5,594 bases of DNA, from positions 1-5,594 of the forward strand of contig VHCR01000106.1 in the NCBI GenBank assembly GCA_016871655.1, written 5' to 3'. The notes below the pieces were generated by a model, which was not told the DNA's origin, did no database searches, and worked only from the letters and a program-made list of their open reading frames with translations. This document shows positions 1-5,594 of the stretch, one piece after another. This DNA comes from Verrucomicrobiota bacterium (GTDB lineage: Bacteria > Verrucomicrobiota > Verrucomicrobiia > Chthoniobacterales > UBA6821). The position numbers and the translations under genes were made by a program. Position 1 is the first letter of the stretch, and every line of letters begins with the position of its first letter.

Positions 1-174
1 TCGGACCGGCTCATTTTGTTCCAACGTCCCATCAAATTTTTTTGTTGGAGACAATGTCACTTCCCGCATCGGAACATGCACTGAAGGATGCAACGTTCCA
101 GAAAGATAAATGCGTTTGCTCGCCGGCAGTGGCTCGCGAGAGAAAGACTTTTTTTCCTGGTCTGAAAACTCCAT
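1..174 (-). CDS. thiC: Phosphomethylpyrimidine synthase ThiC, N-terminal fragment cut by window edge
   Basis: ThiC is the radical-SAM enzyme that rearranges 5-aminoimidazole ribotide into HMP-phosphate, the pyrimidine half of thiamine; it is cytoplasmic. Only the first 58 codons are here, read on the minus strand from an ATG at 174-172, and the frame is open to base 1. Recognition rests on the N-terminal ThiC signature: residues 16-30 read [15 protein letters not shown], followed by [11 protein letters not shown] at 34-44, closely matching the SKRIY-(x)-GT...VPMREI-LSPT block of known ThiC proteins. The catalytic core and the C-terminal [4Fe-4S] cysteine motif lie outside the window. No in-frame start exists further upstream, because a TAA lies at 201-199. 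There is no clear ribosome-binding site. The terminator at 211-252 separates it from the upstream minus-strand gene, so it probably has its own promoter. I see no TPP riboswitch in the roughly 36-base leader. Confidence 0.93.
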   Translation of the reverse strand, partial: MEFSDQEKKSFSREPLPASKRIYLSGTLHPSVHVPMREVTLSPTKKFDGTLEQNEPVR

Positions 175-194
175 CGAAGAAAGGTAGCTGAAAT

Positions 195-207
195 TTTCTT
201 AAAGAAA
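195..207. promoter_or_regulatory. 13-bp palindrome upstream of thiC, possible operator
   Basis: The sequence TTTCTT-A-AAGAAA is a perfect 6+1+6 inverted repeat. It lies between the terminator of the upstream gene and the thiC start codon, centred 27 bases before the ATG. Its position would suit a regulator-binding site overlapping a thiC promoter. It is short and A/T-rich, so chance is a real alternative. I could not place a convincing -35/-10 pair around it; the best -10-like hexamer is TACCTT at 186-181 on the minus strand. Confidence 0.2.
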
Positions 208-210
208 CAT

Positions 211-252
211 AAAAAAATCCCGCAATGAAGTTGGATGACTTCGTTACGGGAT
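211..252 (-). terminator. Rho-independent terminator of the 169-residue exported-protein gene
   Basis: On the minus strand, 25 bases after the stop of the gene at 277-786, the arms 252-239 and 230-217 form a 14-position stem with one A/C mismatch and one G-T pair around an 8-base loop. The stem base (ATCCCG with CGGGAT) is perfect. It is followed directly by seven T residues (217-211) on the minus strand. This is the classical intrinsic terminator layout. It should isolate the downstream thiC gene from transcription entering from the right. Confidence 0.88.
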
Positions 253-276
253 CAATTTAAAAAAGAGAAAATAGAA

Positions 277-786
277 CTATTCTTTAACGGTAACAATTTG
301 ATCTACTGTGATGTGCCTTATTGTTCCATTAATAACAATATCGCCCTCGTAAGTCAGAGTGACCTGACCTACAGATTTTGGAACAAAGTCGGTATAATCT
401 CCGAGAGAGTCGACTTTAGCTAAAATACTTGAGTCAATTGCATCAGCATTAGTGAGCTTAAGATAAACAGGTTTAGGCAGGGAGGTCCGCAGATATCCAA
501 AATTATTATACAAATCTAAACACATGGAAAAAGAATAGCTCGTTGTTTCACCCTTCCTTATCGAAGAAAGAGTTACTGAAGAATCGCAATTTACTGTTTC
601 ATGATTTGAGTCAGGAATTCCGCGTAAGATCTGAGTAGCATTGTAGATGGGAGACATGTCCATACCCGTGTCTAAGATAGTCGATTCATCCTGAATGTTA
701 GTCGTCTGCGCGCGTACCTCCATGACGCAAGCGCTAGCGGCCACTAGGGCTGTTAAGAGGAAGGTATGAAGTGATTTGTTTTTCAT
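277..786 (-). CDS. Exported hypothetical protein, 169 residues
   Basis: I do not recognise this protein. It starts with a typical Sec signal peptide: MKNK, then a hydrophobic stretch at residues 8-21, and a good signal peptidase I site after VRA at 24-26, leaving about 143 mature residues. A cysteine at residue 20 follows ASA and could be read as a poor lipobox, but the Leu expected at -3 is absent. The mature part is acidic and rich in Thr, Ser, Asp and Val. From about residue 105 it has alternating hydrophobic patterns, suggesting a beta-rich periplasmic or surface protein. Cys67 and Cys89 could form a disulfide. It has no membrane segment after the signal and no catalytic motif I can name. 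The ATG at 786-784 is the only start that keeps the signal peptide. Upstream there is no clear ribosome-binding site. It is a single-gene unit, closed by the terminator at 211-252. It is very likely a real gene because the signal peptide, stop and terminator agree. Confidence 0.82.
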   Translation of the reverse strand: MKNKSLHTFLLTALVAASACVMEVRAQTTNIQDESTILDTGMDMSPIYNATQILRGIPDSNHETVNCDSSVTLSSIRKGETTSYSFSMCLDLYNNFGYLRTSLPKPVYLKLTNADAIDSSILAKVDSLGDYTDFVPKSVGQVTLTYEGDIVINGTIRHITVDQIVTVKE

Positions 787-789
787 ATT

Positions 790-816
790 TTAATAGGTTA
801 GGGGTTGAACTGCCAA
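790..816 (-). promoter_or_regulatory. Possible promoter of the exported-protein gene
   Basis: On the minus strand TTGGCA (816-811, five of six to the sigma70-type -35 consensus) is followed after 15 bases by TATTAA (795-790, four of six to the -10). The A/T-rich repeat tract immediately upstream (823-862) sits where an UP element would be. The spacing is short and the -10 ends only three bases before the ATG, so the predicted start of transcription would fall at or just inside the gene. An alternative -10, TAAAAT at 792-787 with 18-base spacing, is even closer to the ATG. The call is therefore weak. Confidence 0.25.
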
Positions 817-822
817 GATAAG

Positions 823-862
823 ATAATCAAAAAAAAAAAATCAAATAATCAAAATAATCAAA
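823..862. repeat. A/T-rich tract: 9-bp direct repeats and a 12-base A run
   Basis: ATAATCAAA occurs exactly at 823-831, 845-853 and 854-862, the last two in direct tandem, and a near copy lies at 837-845. Bases 829-840 are an uninterrupted run of 12 A (T on the minus strand). The tract fills most of the gap between the SprT-like stop (876) and the start of the exported-protein gene (786). Such poly(dA:dT) is prone to length change by slippage and is often bent. Here it may act as an UP-like element for the minus-strand gene or as a weak stop for transcription from the SprT-like gene. A short palindrome AAAAATATTTTT (861-872) overlaps its right end. Confidence 0.7.
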
Positions 863-875
863 AAATATTTTTATC

Positions 876-1436
876 TTAGTTTTTTACCTCAAACCGAAAT
901 CGTTCTTCATATTTTCCGCCAGCATATTTTCGGCAACAGGCAAGGCAGGCGATCGGATGGCGTGGTTTGCGGACACGACTCAATATTTCTTTGCAAGAGG
1001 GACATTGATAAAAAAACTTTCGCTGCTGACGGCGACGAACAAAGGGAAGTTGATGCGTCCGCGATTCATGAGGAATGCCAAGATCCACACATGCTTGACG
1101 CCATTCGGGACCATGAGGTGCAATTCGTTTTCTTCCGGAACGGTCGCGTGCCAATAAGTGAGCTAATTCATGACGCAAGGTTTTATCAACTTCGGCCTCT
1201 GAAATTTTTTGAAGTGCAGGATTAAGAATCACCTCCCAACGCTGATAAGAAGCTAATCCCGCAGTCGTGCGCATGCGAGGATTCCAGAAAATGGTCACTC
1301 TTTCTGCTAAGCTAGGCGAATGAGCTTGCAGTAATCTCCTTGCCTCTTCTTCCAAGATAAAATCGCGTTGAGCAGATTTCTTTTTTTTAACAGGAAGGTC
1401 AGTTGAGAGGAAACGTTGAAGCCAAGATGAAAACAT
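876..1436 (-). CDS. SprT-like zinc metalloprotease with C-terminal zinc ribbon
   Basis: This is a 186-residue SprT/Spartan-type domain protein. The zincin motif HELAH lies at residues 89-93, with the expected third ligand His108 in the context APHGPEW. Upstream is the family's strand motif NPRMRTTAG (about 52-60). The C-terminal part carries CPSC (145-148) and CLAC (164-167), a four-cysteine zinc ribbon as in many SprT-like proteins. The N-terminal 20 residues are basic and there is no signal peptide, so it should be cytoplasmic. Eukaryotic Spartan cleaves DNA-protein crosslinks; the role of bacterial SprT-like proteins is poorly defined, so substrate and role here are unknown. I chose ATG 1436-1434. 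An in-frame TTG at 1445-1443 would add three residues, but it abuts the likely -10 element and would probably lie outside the mRNA. No ribosome-binding site is visible. The gene is divergent from the M1 peptidase gene, 50 bases away. Confidence 0.88.
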   Translation of the reverse strand: MFSSWLQRFLSTDLPVKKKKSAQRDFILEEEARRLLQAHSPSLAERVTIFWNPRMRTTAGLASYQRWEVILNPALQKISEAEVDKTLRHELAHLLARDRSGRKRIAPHGPEWRQACVDLGIPHESRTHQLPFVRRRQQRKFFYQCPSCKEILSRVRKPRHPIACLACCRKYAGGKYEERFRFEVKN

Positions 1437-1445
1437 GGGGTTCAA

Positions 1446-1474
1446 TTTTTACTTGGATCTTTCCCCGCTGCCAA
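1446..1474 (-). promoter_or_regulatory. Candidate promoter of the SprT-like gene
   Basis: On the minus strand TTGGCA (1474-1469, five of six to TTGACA), a 17-base spacer and TAAAAA (1451-1446, four of six to TATAAT) form a well-spaced sigma70-type promoter. Transcription would begin near base 1439, only about three bases before the ATG at 1436. That makes a leaderless or nearly leaderless mRNA likely and explains the missing ribosome-binding site. It overlaps almost fully with the plus-strand promoter candidate of the M1 peptidase gene. Confidence 0.5.
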
Positions 1475-1480
1475 TAAAAT
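1453..1480 (+). promoter_or_regulatory. Candidate promoter of the M1 peptidase gene
   Basis: TTGGAT (1453-1458, three of six to the -35 consensus), a 16-base spacer and TAAAAT (1475-1480, five of six to the -10) precede the peptidase start codon by six bases. Standard spacing puts the transcription start at about 1487, the A of the ATG, so the mRNA would be leaderless. The -35 match is poor; the -10 is good. It shares most of its bases with the opposite-strand promoter at 1446-1474. Confidence 0.42.
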
Positions 1481-1486
1481 CCGACC

Positions 1487-3829
1487 ATGCAATTCCCGGC
1501 CCTTATCTTTTTATCATTAGTTCTAAGCTCTCTCTCGCTCGCACTCCCACCCGATGCAACAAAGCCGTTGGCTTATGACAAATTCCGACCGCTAGCAGAG
1601 TTTTTACCAACCCCCAATGATCAACGAACAGCCTCCGGAGCACCTGGTAAGGCCTATTGGCAGCAGCAAGCTGATCACGAAATCAATGTTGAACTGGATG
1701 AAGACACACAAAGTTTAAAAGGCTCCGAAACGATCACCTATCACAATAACTCCCCCGACACGCTCACCTACCTTTGGTTAGAACTCGATGCCAATCTTTT
1801 TGCTAAGCACTCTGCCAGCAATCTGACCGAGGTTTTATCAGGCAATCAAACTGACTCAATTCACCTTGAAAAATTTCATCCTAAAACACTTCAAGCAGAG
1901 TTGCTCAAAGAAAAATTTGATGGAAGCTCGACGATTGATGCTGTCACCGATACCGAAGGCAAGCCGCTTTCCTTTGTTATTAACGACACGATGATGAGGA
2001 TTGATCTTCCAACGCCATTGGTGCCTGGAAGCACTCTTCGCTTCAACATCAGCTGGCATTATCGCATCAACGATGGAACCTTACTTCCTGTGCGGACTGG
2101 CTATGAATATTTCAAAAAAGATAAAAACTATATTTTTGAAATCGCCAACTGGTATCCTCGCATGTGTTCTTACACCGATGTGCGTGGCTGGCAAAACAAA
2201 GCCTATCTTGGCGTTGGAGAATTCTCCCTCGAATTTGGAAACTATCTCGTCAAGATCACTGCCCCTGACGACCACATTGTAAGCGCTTCCGGAGAGCTTC
2301 AAAATCCAGAACAAGTTTTAACAGCGACACAACGCCAACGCTTGAAAGAAGCTACAACAGCCAAGCATCCGGTCTTCATTGTAACTCCAAAAGAAGCTCA
2401 ACAAAATGAAACCCATCATTCCTCTGGAAAAAAAACCTGGATCTTCAAAGCTGATAATATTCGCGCCTTTGCTTTTGCTTCCTCACGCAAATTTATTTGG
2501 GATGCGCAGGGTGCTCCCGCTTCCGTTTGTGCTGATCCTCAAAAGCGGACGATGGCAATGTCTTTTTATCCCAAAGAAGCCGAACCTCTCTGGTCCAAAT
2601 ATTCGACAGCTGCTGTTCTCCACACGCTGGAGGTTTATACCAAGCACACCTTTCCCTTCCCCTACCCAACAGTAAATTCGATCAATGGTCCTATTTTTGG
2701 AATGGAGTTTTCGATGATCTGTTTTAATGGAACGCGTCCAGAAAAAGATGGGACGTATTCTCGAGAGAAAAAGGAAGAACTCATCGCCGTCGTCATTCAT
2801 GAAGTGGGACATAATTTTTTCCCGATGATCGTCAACAGTGATGAACGGGAATGGGGATGGATGGATGAAGGTCTCAACACATTTCTAGAACATCTTGCGA
2901 CGGATCTTTGGGAAAAAGGATTTCACAACGATCGCTCTGTTCCACGCAATCTTACAAAATACATGACTGGCCCAGATCTTGTTCCGATCATGACCACCGC
3001 TGATTCGTTGCTAAAGTTAGGCGGAAGCGCCTATGCCAAGCCCGCTGCAGGTCTCAATCTCCTACGCGATACAGTCCTCGGACCCGATCGTTTTGATTTT
3101 GCTTTCAAAACCTATGCGAACCGCTGGAAATTCAAACGCCCAGAGCCAGCTGATTTCTTCCGCACCATTGGTGACGCCAGTGGCCGCGACCTTGATTGGT
3201 TCTGGCGTGGCTGGTTCTACTCCATCGATCCTTGCAGTATCTCCGTCGACACGGTTCATCAATACATTCTCGACACCGGCACCCCTTCCATCGACAAGCT
3301 TGTTGCGAAAAAAGAAAAAGAAGACCGCGTCAAAACAGTTGCTGAAATTCGTGATGCTAATATCAAGACTTATGCTGAATTGCATCCTGAGCTGAAAGAT
3401 TTTTATAGCAGCTACGATGAATTTTCTGTTCTTCCAAGCGAACAAGAAAAATTTCAAAAACTTTTAAAACAATTGGAAGAAGAAGAAATTGATCCTAACA
3501 TTCTCACGACCAAACGGAACTTTTATGTAATTGATTTCAGCAATCAAGGAGGTCTCATCATGCCAATTCCTTTGAAGCTTGATTACAGCGATGGCACAAG
3601 CGAAGAGTTTCAAATTCCTGCGGAGATTTGGCGCACGAACAATCAAAAAGTTTCGAAACTTCTCATCACCAACAAAGAATTGAAATCGGTTCAAGTTGAC
3701 CCTCACGAAGAACTCCCTGAAATTCATCGCGACCTCAACTTCTGGCCACGCCAACTCGTGAAAGATCATTTTCAATTTCAATTGGAAGAGAAAAAGAAAA
3801 ATCCGATGCAGGAGCTGGAGAAGAAGTAA
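1487..3829 (+). CDS. Secreted M1-family (gluzincin) zinc aminopeptidase
   Basis: This complete 780-residue M1 peptidase should remove N-terminal residues from peptides in the periplasm or outside the cell. Residues 1-19 form a signal peptide, with likely cleavage after SLA. An N-terminal beta domain contains NWYPRM (221-226) and GWQNKAYLGVGEF. The catalytic domain has GMEF (405-408) in place of the classical GAMEN, and the zinc site HEVGH (438-442) with Glu461 in WMDEGLN, exactly the HExxH-x18-E spacing. Tyr516 in AYAKP is the likely transition-state tyrosine. DWFWRGWFYS (570-579) closes the domain. The remainder has a charged, possibly coiled segment (about 600-675) and a C-terminal beta part (about 680-755). 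GMEF instead of GAMEN and the FFPMIV context are typical of a broad, poorly characterised bacterial M1 subfamily, so the substrate is unknown. The ATG at 1487 is chosen because it gives the signal peptide; no ribosome-binding site is seen. No frameshift is evident. Confidence 0.94.
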   Translation: MQFPALIFLSLVLSSLSLALPPDATKPLAYDKFRPLAEFLPTPNDQRTASGAPGKAYWQQQADHEINVELDEDTQSLKGSETITYHNNSPDTLTYLWLELDANLFAKHSASNLTEVLSGNQTDSIHLEKFHPKTLQAELLKEKFDGSSTIDAVTDTEGKPLSFVINDTMMRIDLPTPLVPGSTLRFNISWHYRINDGTLLPVRTGYEYFKKDKNYIFEIANWYPRMCSYTDVRGWQNKAYLGVGEFSLEFGNYLVKITAPDDHIVSASGELQNPEQVLTATQRQRLKEATTAKHPVFIVTPKEAQQNETHHSSGKKTWIFKADNIRAFAFASSRKFIWDAQGAPASVCADPQKRTMAMSFYPKEAEPLWSKYSTAAVLHTLEVYTKHTFPFPYPTVNSINGPIFGMEFSMICFNGTRPEKDGTYSREKKEELIAVVIHEVGHNFFPMIVNSDEREWGWMDEGLNTFLEHLATDLWEKGFHNDRSVPRNLTKYMTGPDLVPIMTTADSLLKLGGSAYAKPAAGLNLLRDTVLGPDRFDFAFKTYANRWKFKRPEPADFFRTIGDASGRDLDWFWRGWFYSIDPCSISVDTVHQYILDTGTPSIDKLVAKKEKEDRVKTVAEIRDANIKTYAELHPELKDFYSSYDEFSVLPSEQEKFQKLLKQLEEEEIDPNILTTKRNFYVIDFSNQGGLIMPIPLKLDYSDGTSEEFQIPAEIWRTNNQKVSKLLITNKELKSVQVDPHEELPEIHRDLNFWPRQLVKDHFQFQLEEKKKNPMQELEKK

Positions 3830-3834
3830 ATTAG

Positions 3835-4005
3835 TAGATGGAAGACAGAAGATAGGAGATAGAAGTTGAAGCCTGCTTGTCGCAGGCGAAATGTAGTAAA
3901 TAAAGCTTAAGCCAAAATTATTTTTAAAATTTGATATTCTATTGTTTTTATTTTTGATTTGCCGAAGGCGTCGACTCCTATCTTCAATCTTCTATCTTCC
4001 ATCTT
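3835..4005. repeat. Inverted repeat of heptamer arrays around an A/T-rich core (possible small repeat element)
   Basis: The left arm (3835-3871, plus) and right arm (4005-3969, minus) align without gaps at 30 of 37 positions. Each arm is four tandem heptamers of the form AGATNGA: left AGATGGA, AGACAGA, AGATAGG, AGATAGA (3836-3863); right AGATGGA, AGATAGA, AGATTGA, AGATAGG (4004-3977, minus). Just inside each arm is a small hairpin: GCCTGC-TTGTC-GCAGGC at 3871-3887, and a shorter GCC-TTC-GGC on the minus strand at 3969-3961. The core (about 3894-3957) is A/T-rich with no ORF. TTAGT occurs at both outer edges (3831-3835 and 4004-4008) and could be a target-site duplication, although five bases is little. 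The right arm overlaps the end of the P-type ATPase gene. It may be a non-autonomous mobile or dispersed repeat, or a simple-repeat pair acting as a hairpin between convergent genes. Confidence 0.6.
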
Positions 4006-5594
4006 AGTCGCAATGAATTTCCAACCACCGAAAGGGAGCTCAAGCTCATGGCGGCTGTTGCCCACATCGGATTGAGAAGTAGGCCCAGTGACGAATAAAA
4101 AAGGCCAGCTGCTAATGGAACGGCAAGCAAGTTGTAAGCAAAAGCAAAAAATAAGTTTTGATGAACGACAGCCATCGTGCGATGGCTCCAGGTTCGCGCG
4201 ACCAAAATCGATTTCAAAGAAGGCTTCATCAAAATGATTCCTGCCGTCTCTTTAGCAAGATTAGAGCCGCGATGCACAGCCAATGAAACATCAGCCAGAC
4301 TGAGTGCTGGAGCGTCATTGATACCATCGCCGACCATGACAACTTTTTTACCAGCTCGTTGCCACTCTTCAATCTGCGCTGCTTTTTCTTGAGGTGAGAG
4401 GCCAGCTTTCCAAATAGAAATTCCGAGTTCATCTGCAACTTGTTTTGCAATAGCTTTATGATCTCCTGTCAACATCGCCACTTTGAGACCCGCCTTGTTC
4501 AATGCAGCAACAACTTCGCTTGCCTCTGTTTTTAACGGATCGCTTAACATCACTGCTCCAACTAAAACATGATTGATAGCGATCGCAACCATCGTTGATT
4601 TTTGATTTTCAAAAAAATCTTCCCTCGCGCTCACATCGATTTTTTCTTTTTCTAAAAATTTTCTATTTCCAACAAGGACTCGCTGCCCCTCAACGACAGC
4701 ACGAACTCCGCCACCAGGGGCTGCTTCAAAAAAGGAAACATCTTTTTTTGCCGCCCCTTGTGCCTCTGCATAACGCAAAATGGCAGCACCGAGAGGATGT
4801 TCACTCCCTCGCTCGGCTGCAGCAAGGATAGAAAGCCATTCTTCGATTGGCAGAGTTGAAAAATTTTTTACTCCGCTGACTTCAAATTTTCCTTCGGTTA
4901 ACGTTCCCGTTTTATCAAAAATCATCATCGTTGCCTTCATCAATTGTTCGAGCGCCACTGAATCTCGCACCAGCACTCCTTGACGAGCCGCACTTCCAAT
5001 ACCAACTCTAAGCGCCAATGGCGTTGCCAAACCCAAGGCGCAGGGGCATGTGATCATGAGCACCGACAATGCGCGAGCTAAGGCAAAAGCACTACCCATC
5101 TCAGGATGTAGGAAATACCAAGCCAAGAAAGTCATTACAGCAACACCAAAAATCAACAGAACGATTTTTGCAGCAATGCGATCAGCCAATTTTTGAACCG
5201 GTGCGCAATGCTCCTGCGCCCTCAAAACAATCTCTCTCATCTGGCCCAATACCGTTGCAACCCCCATTTTTTCGGCCCGCATCACAAAGCTCCCATGACC
5301 ATTAACTGTTCCAGCATGCAGAGAGACTCCTTCTTCTTTTTCTACCGGCAATGATTCTCCCGTTAAAAGCGATTCATCGACAAAAGACCTCCCTTCGATA
5401 AGTGTTCCATCAACTGGAATTTTTTCTCCAGGGTAAATCCGAATCCAATCACCAGGCTTTAAACTACTCACCGAAACTTTTTTTTCCTGATCAGCCAAAA
5501 CCAACATTGCTGTTGCTGGAACCTCCTCCAAGAGCTCTTGCAAAGCTGTGCCTGCCTTCTTGCGTCCGAGTGACTCTAAAAACTGACCCAATAA
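3984..5594 (-). CDS. copA: Cu(+)-exporting P1B-type ATPase (CopA-like), N-terminus outside the window
   Basis: This inner-membrane pump couples ATP hydrolysis to export of Cu(+). The 536 residues here are open to the right edge; about 200 N-terminal residues (metal-binding domain and first helices) are missing. Counting from the codon at 5594: actuator-domain TGES at 78-81; two helices at about 143-191, the second with the metal-binding CPC at 183-185; phosphorylated Asp227 in DKTGT; nucleotide-domain SEHPLG at 264-269; MLTGD at 374-378; GDGINDAP at 422-429; two final helices at about 479-526. Tyr487-Asn488 and MSLSS (516-520) match the Cu(+) P1B-1 signature (YN, MSxxS), which favours copper over zinc or cadmium; silver is also possible. 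All catalytic motifs are intact. The last residues (WKIED) and the TGA lie inside the heptamer repeat at 3977-4004. The gene is convergent with the M1 peptidase gene. Copper regulation cannot be judged, because the upstream region is not in the window. Confidence 0.95.
   Translation of the reverse strand, partial: LLGQFLESLGRKKAGTALQELLEEVPATAMLVLADQEKKVSVSSLKPGDWIRIYPGEKIPVDGTLIEGRSFVDESLLTGESLPVEKEEGVSLHAGTVNGHGSFVMRAEKMGVATVLGQMREIVLRAQEHCAPVQKLADRIAAKIVLLIFGVAVMTFLAWYFLHPEMGSAFALARALSVLMITCPCALGLATPLALRVGIGSAARQGVLVRDSVALEQLMKATMMIFDKTGTLTEGKFEVSGVKNFSTLPIEEWLSILAAAERGSEHPLGAAILRYAEAQGAAKKDVSFFEAAPGGGVRAVVEGQRVLVGNRKFLEKEKIDVSAREDFFENQKSTMVAIAINHVLVGAVMLSDPLKTEASEVVAALNKAGLKVAMLTGDHKAIAKQVADELGISIWKAGLSPQEKAAQIEEWQRAGKKVVMVGDGINDAPALSLADVSLAVHRGSNLAKETAGIILMKPSLKSILVARTWSHRTMAVVHQNLFFAFAYNLLAVPLAAGLFYSSLGLLLNPMWATAAMSLSSLSVVGNSLRLRWKIED

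Noticed and set aside
235..423. Plus-strand open frame of 62 codons
   Set aside because: Its start lies inside the terminator hairpin and the rest is antisense to the exported-protein gene; there is no ribosome-binding site or promoter.
718..786. Lipoprotein signal on the exported protein (Cys20)
   Set aside because: The residues before the cysteine are ASA without the usual Leu at -3, while VRA at 24-26 gives a good signal peptidase I site; a lipoprotein is possible but less likely.
861..872. AAAAATATTTTT palindrome as terminator of the SprT-like gene
   Set aside because: The stem would be all A/T with essentially no loop, so it would be too weak; a role for the following T-run cannot be excluded.
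3062..3457. Minus-strand open frame of 131 codons inside the M1 peptidase gene
   Set aside because: It lies opposite well-conserved peptidase coding sequence, has a low-complexity composition with a run of phenylalanines antisense to lysine codons, and shows no recognisable domain. The same applies to the other shorter frames overlapping the peptidase, SprT-like and ATPase genes.
3871..3887. GCCTGC/GCAGGC hairpin as an intrinsic terminator of the M1 peptidase gene
   Set aside because: The 6-bp stem is followed by GAAATGTAG with no T-run on the plus strand, and on the minus strand by CTTCAACTT, also without one. It fits better as part of the inverted-repeat element.
3836..4004. CRISPR-like array
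   Set aside because: The repeated units are 7-base degenerate heptamers without spacers, in two inverted blocks; there is no 25-35 base repeat and no cas gene nearby.

Overview
The window looks like ordinary bacterial chromosome at moderate-to-low GC. It holds five protein genes, two of them cut by the window edges, and no RNA gene, CRISPR array or intact mobile element that I can see. Signal peptides on two products, and an M1 peptidase of the secreted/periplasmic bacterial type, fit a diderm bacterium. No visible start has a good Shine-Dalgarno sequence. The lineage cannot be fixed from this sequence; a PVC-type (Verrucomicrobia-like) bacterium is only a guess from the general feel of the ThiC and SprT-like proteins.

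Layout, left to right. Bases 1-174 (minus) are the first 58 codons of thiC, the HMP-P synthase of thiamine biosynthesis, running off the left edge. A strong intrinsic terminator (211-252, minus) separates thiC from a 169-residue exported protein of unknown function (277-786, minus). Upstream of that gene is an A/T-rich tract with a 12-base A run and three copies of a 9-base repeat. Next comes an SprT-like zinc metalloprotease with a C-terminal zinc ribbon (876-1436, minus). A 50-bp divergent spacer follows, with overlapping promoter-like elements facing both ways. It leads into a complete 780-residue secreted M1-family (gluzincin) aminopeptidase (1487-3829, plus). The right end (3984-5594, minus) is the C-terminal two thirds or more of a Cu(+)-type P1B ATPase (CopA-like), running off the right edge.

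The genes do not form an obvious pathway: thiamine synthesis, protein/peptide processing and copper export are independent functions. The most interesting structure is in the convergent gap between the peptidase and the ATPase. It is an imperfect inverted repeat whose two arms are each four tandem copies of a degenerate heptamer (AGATNGA). The arms enclose a small hairpin and an A/T-rich core, and the right arm supplies the last codons and the stop of the ATPase gene. This resembles a small non-coding repeat element and is worth a genome-wide search. The second point is that the peptidase and SprT-like genes appear to be transcribed from overlapping divergent promoters so close to their start codons that both mRNAs may be leaderless.
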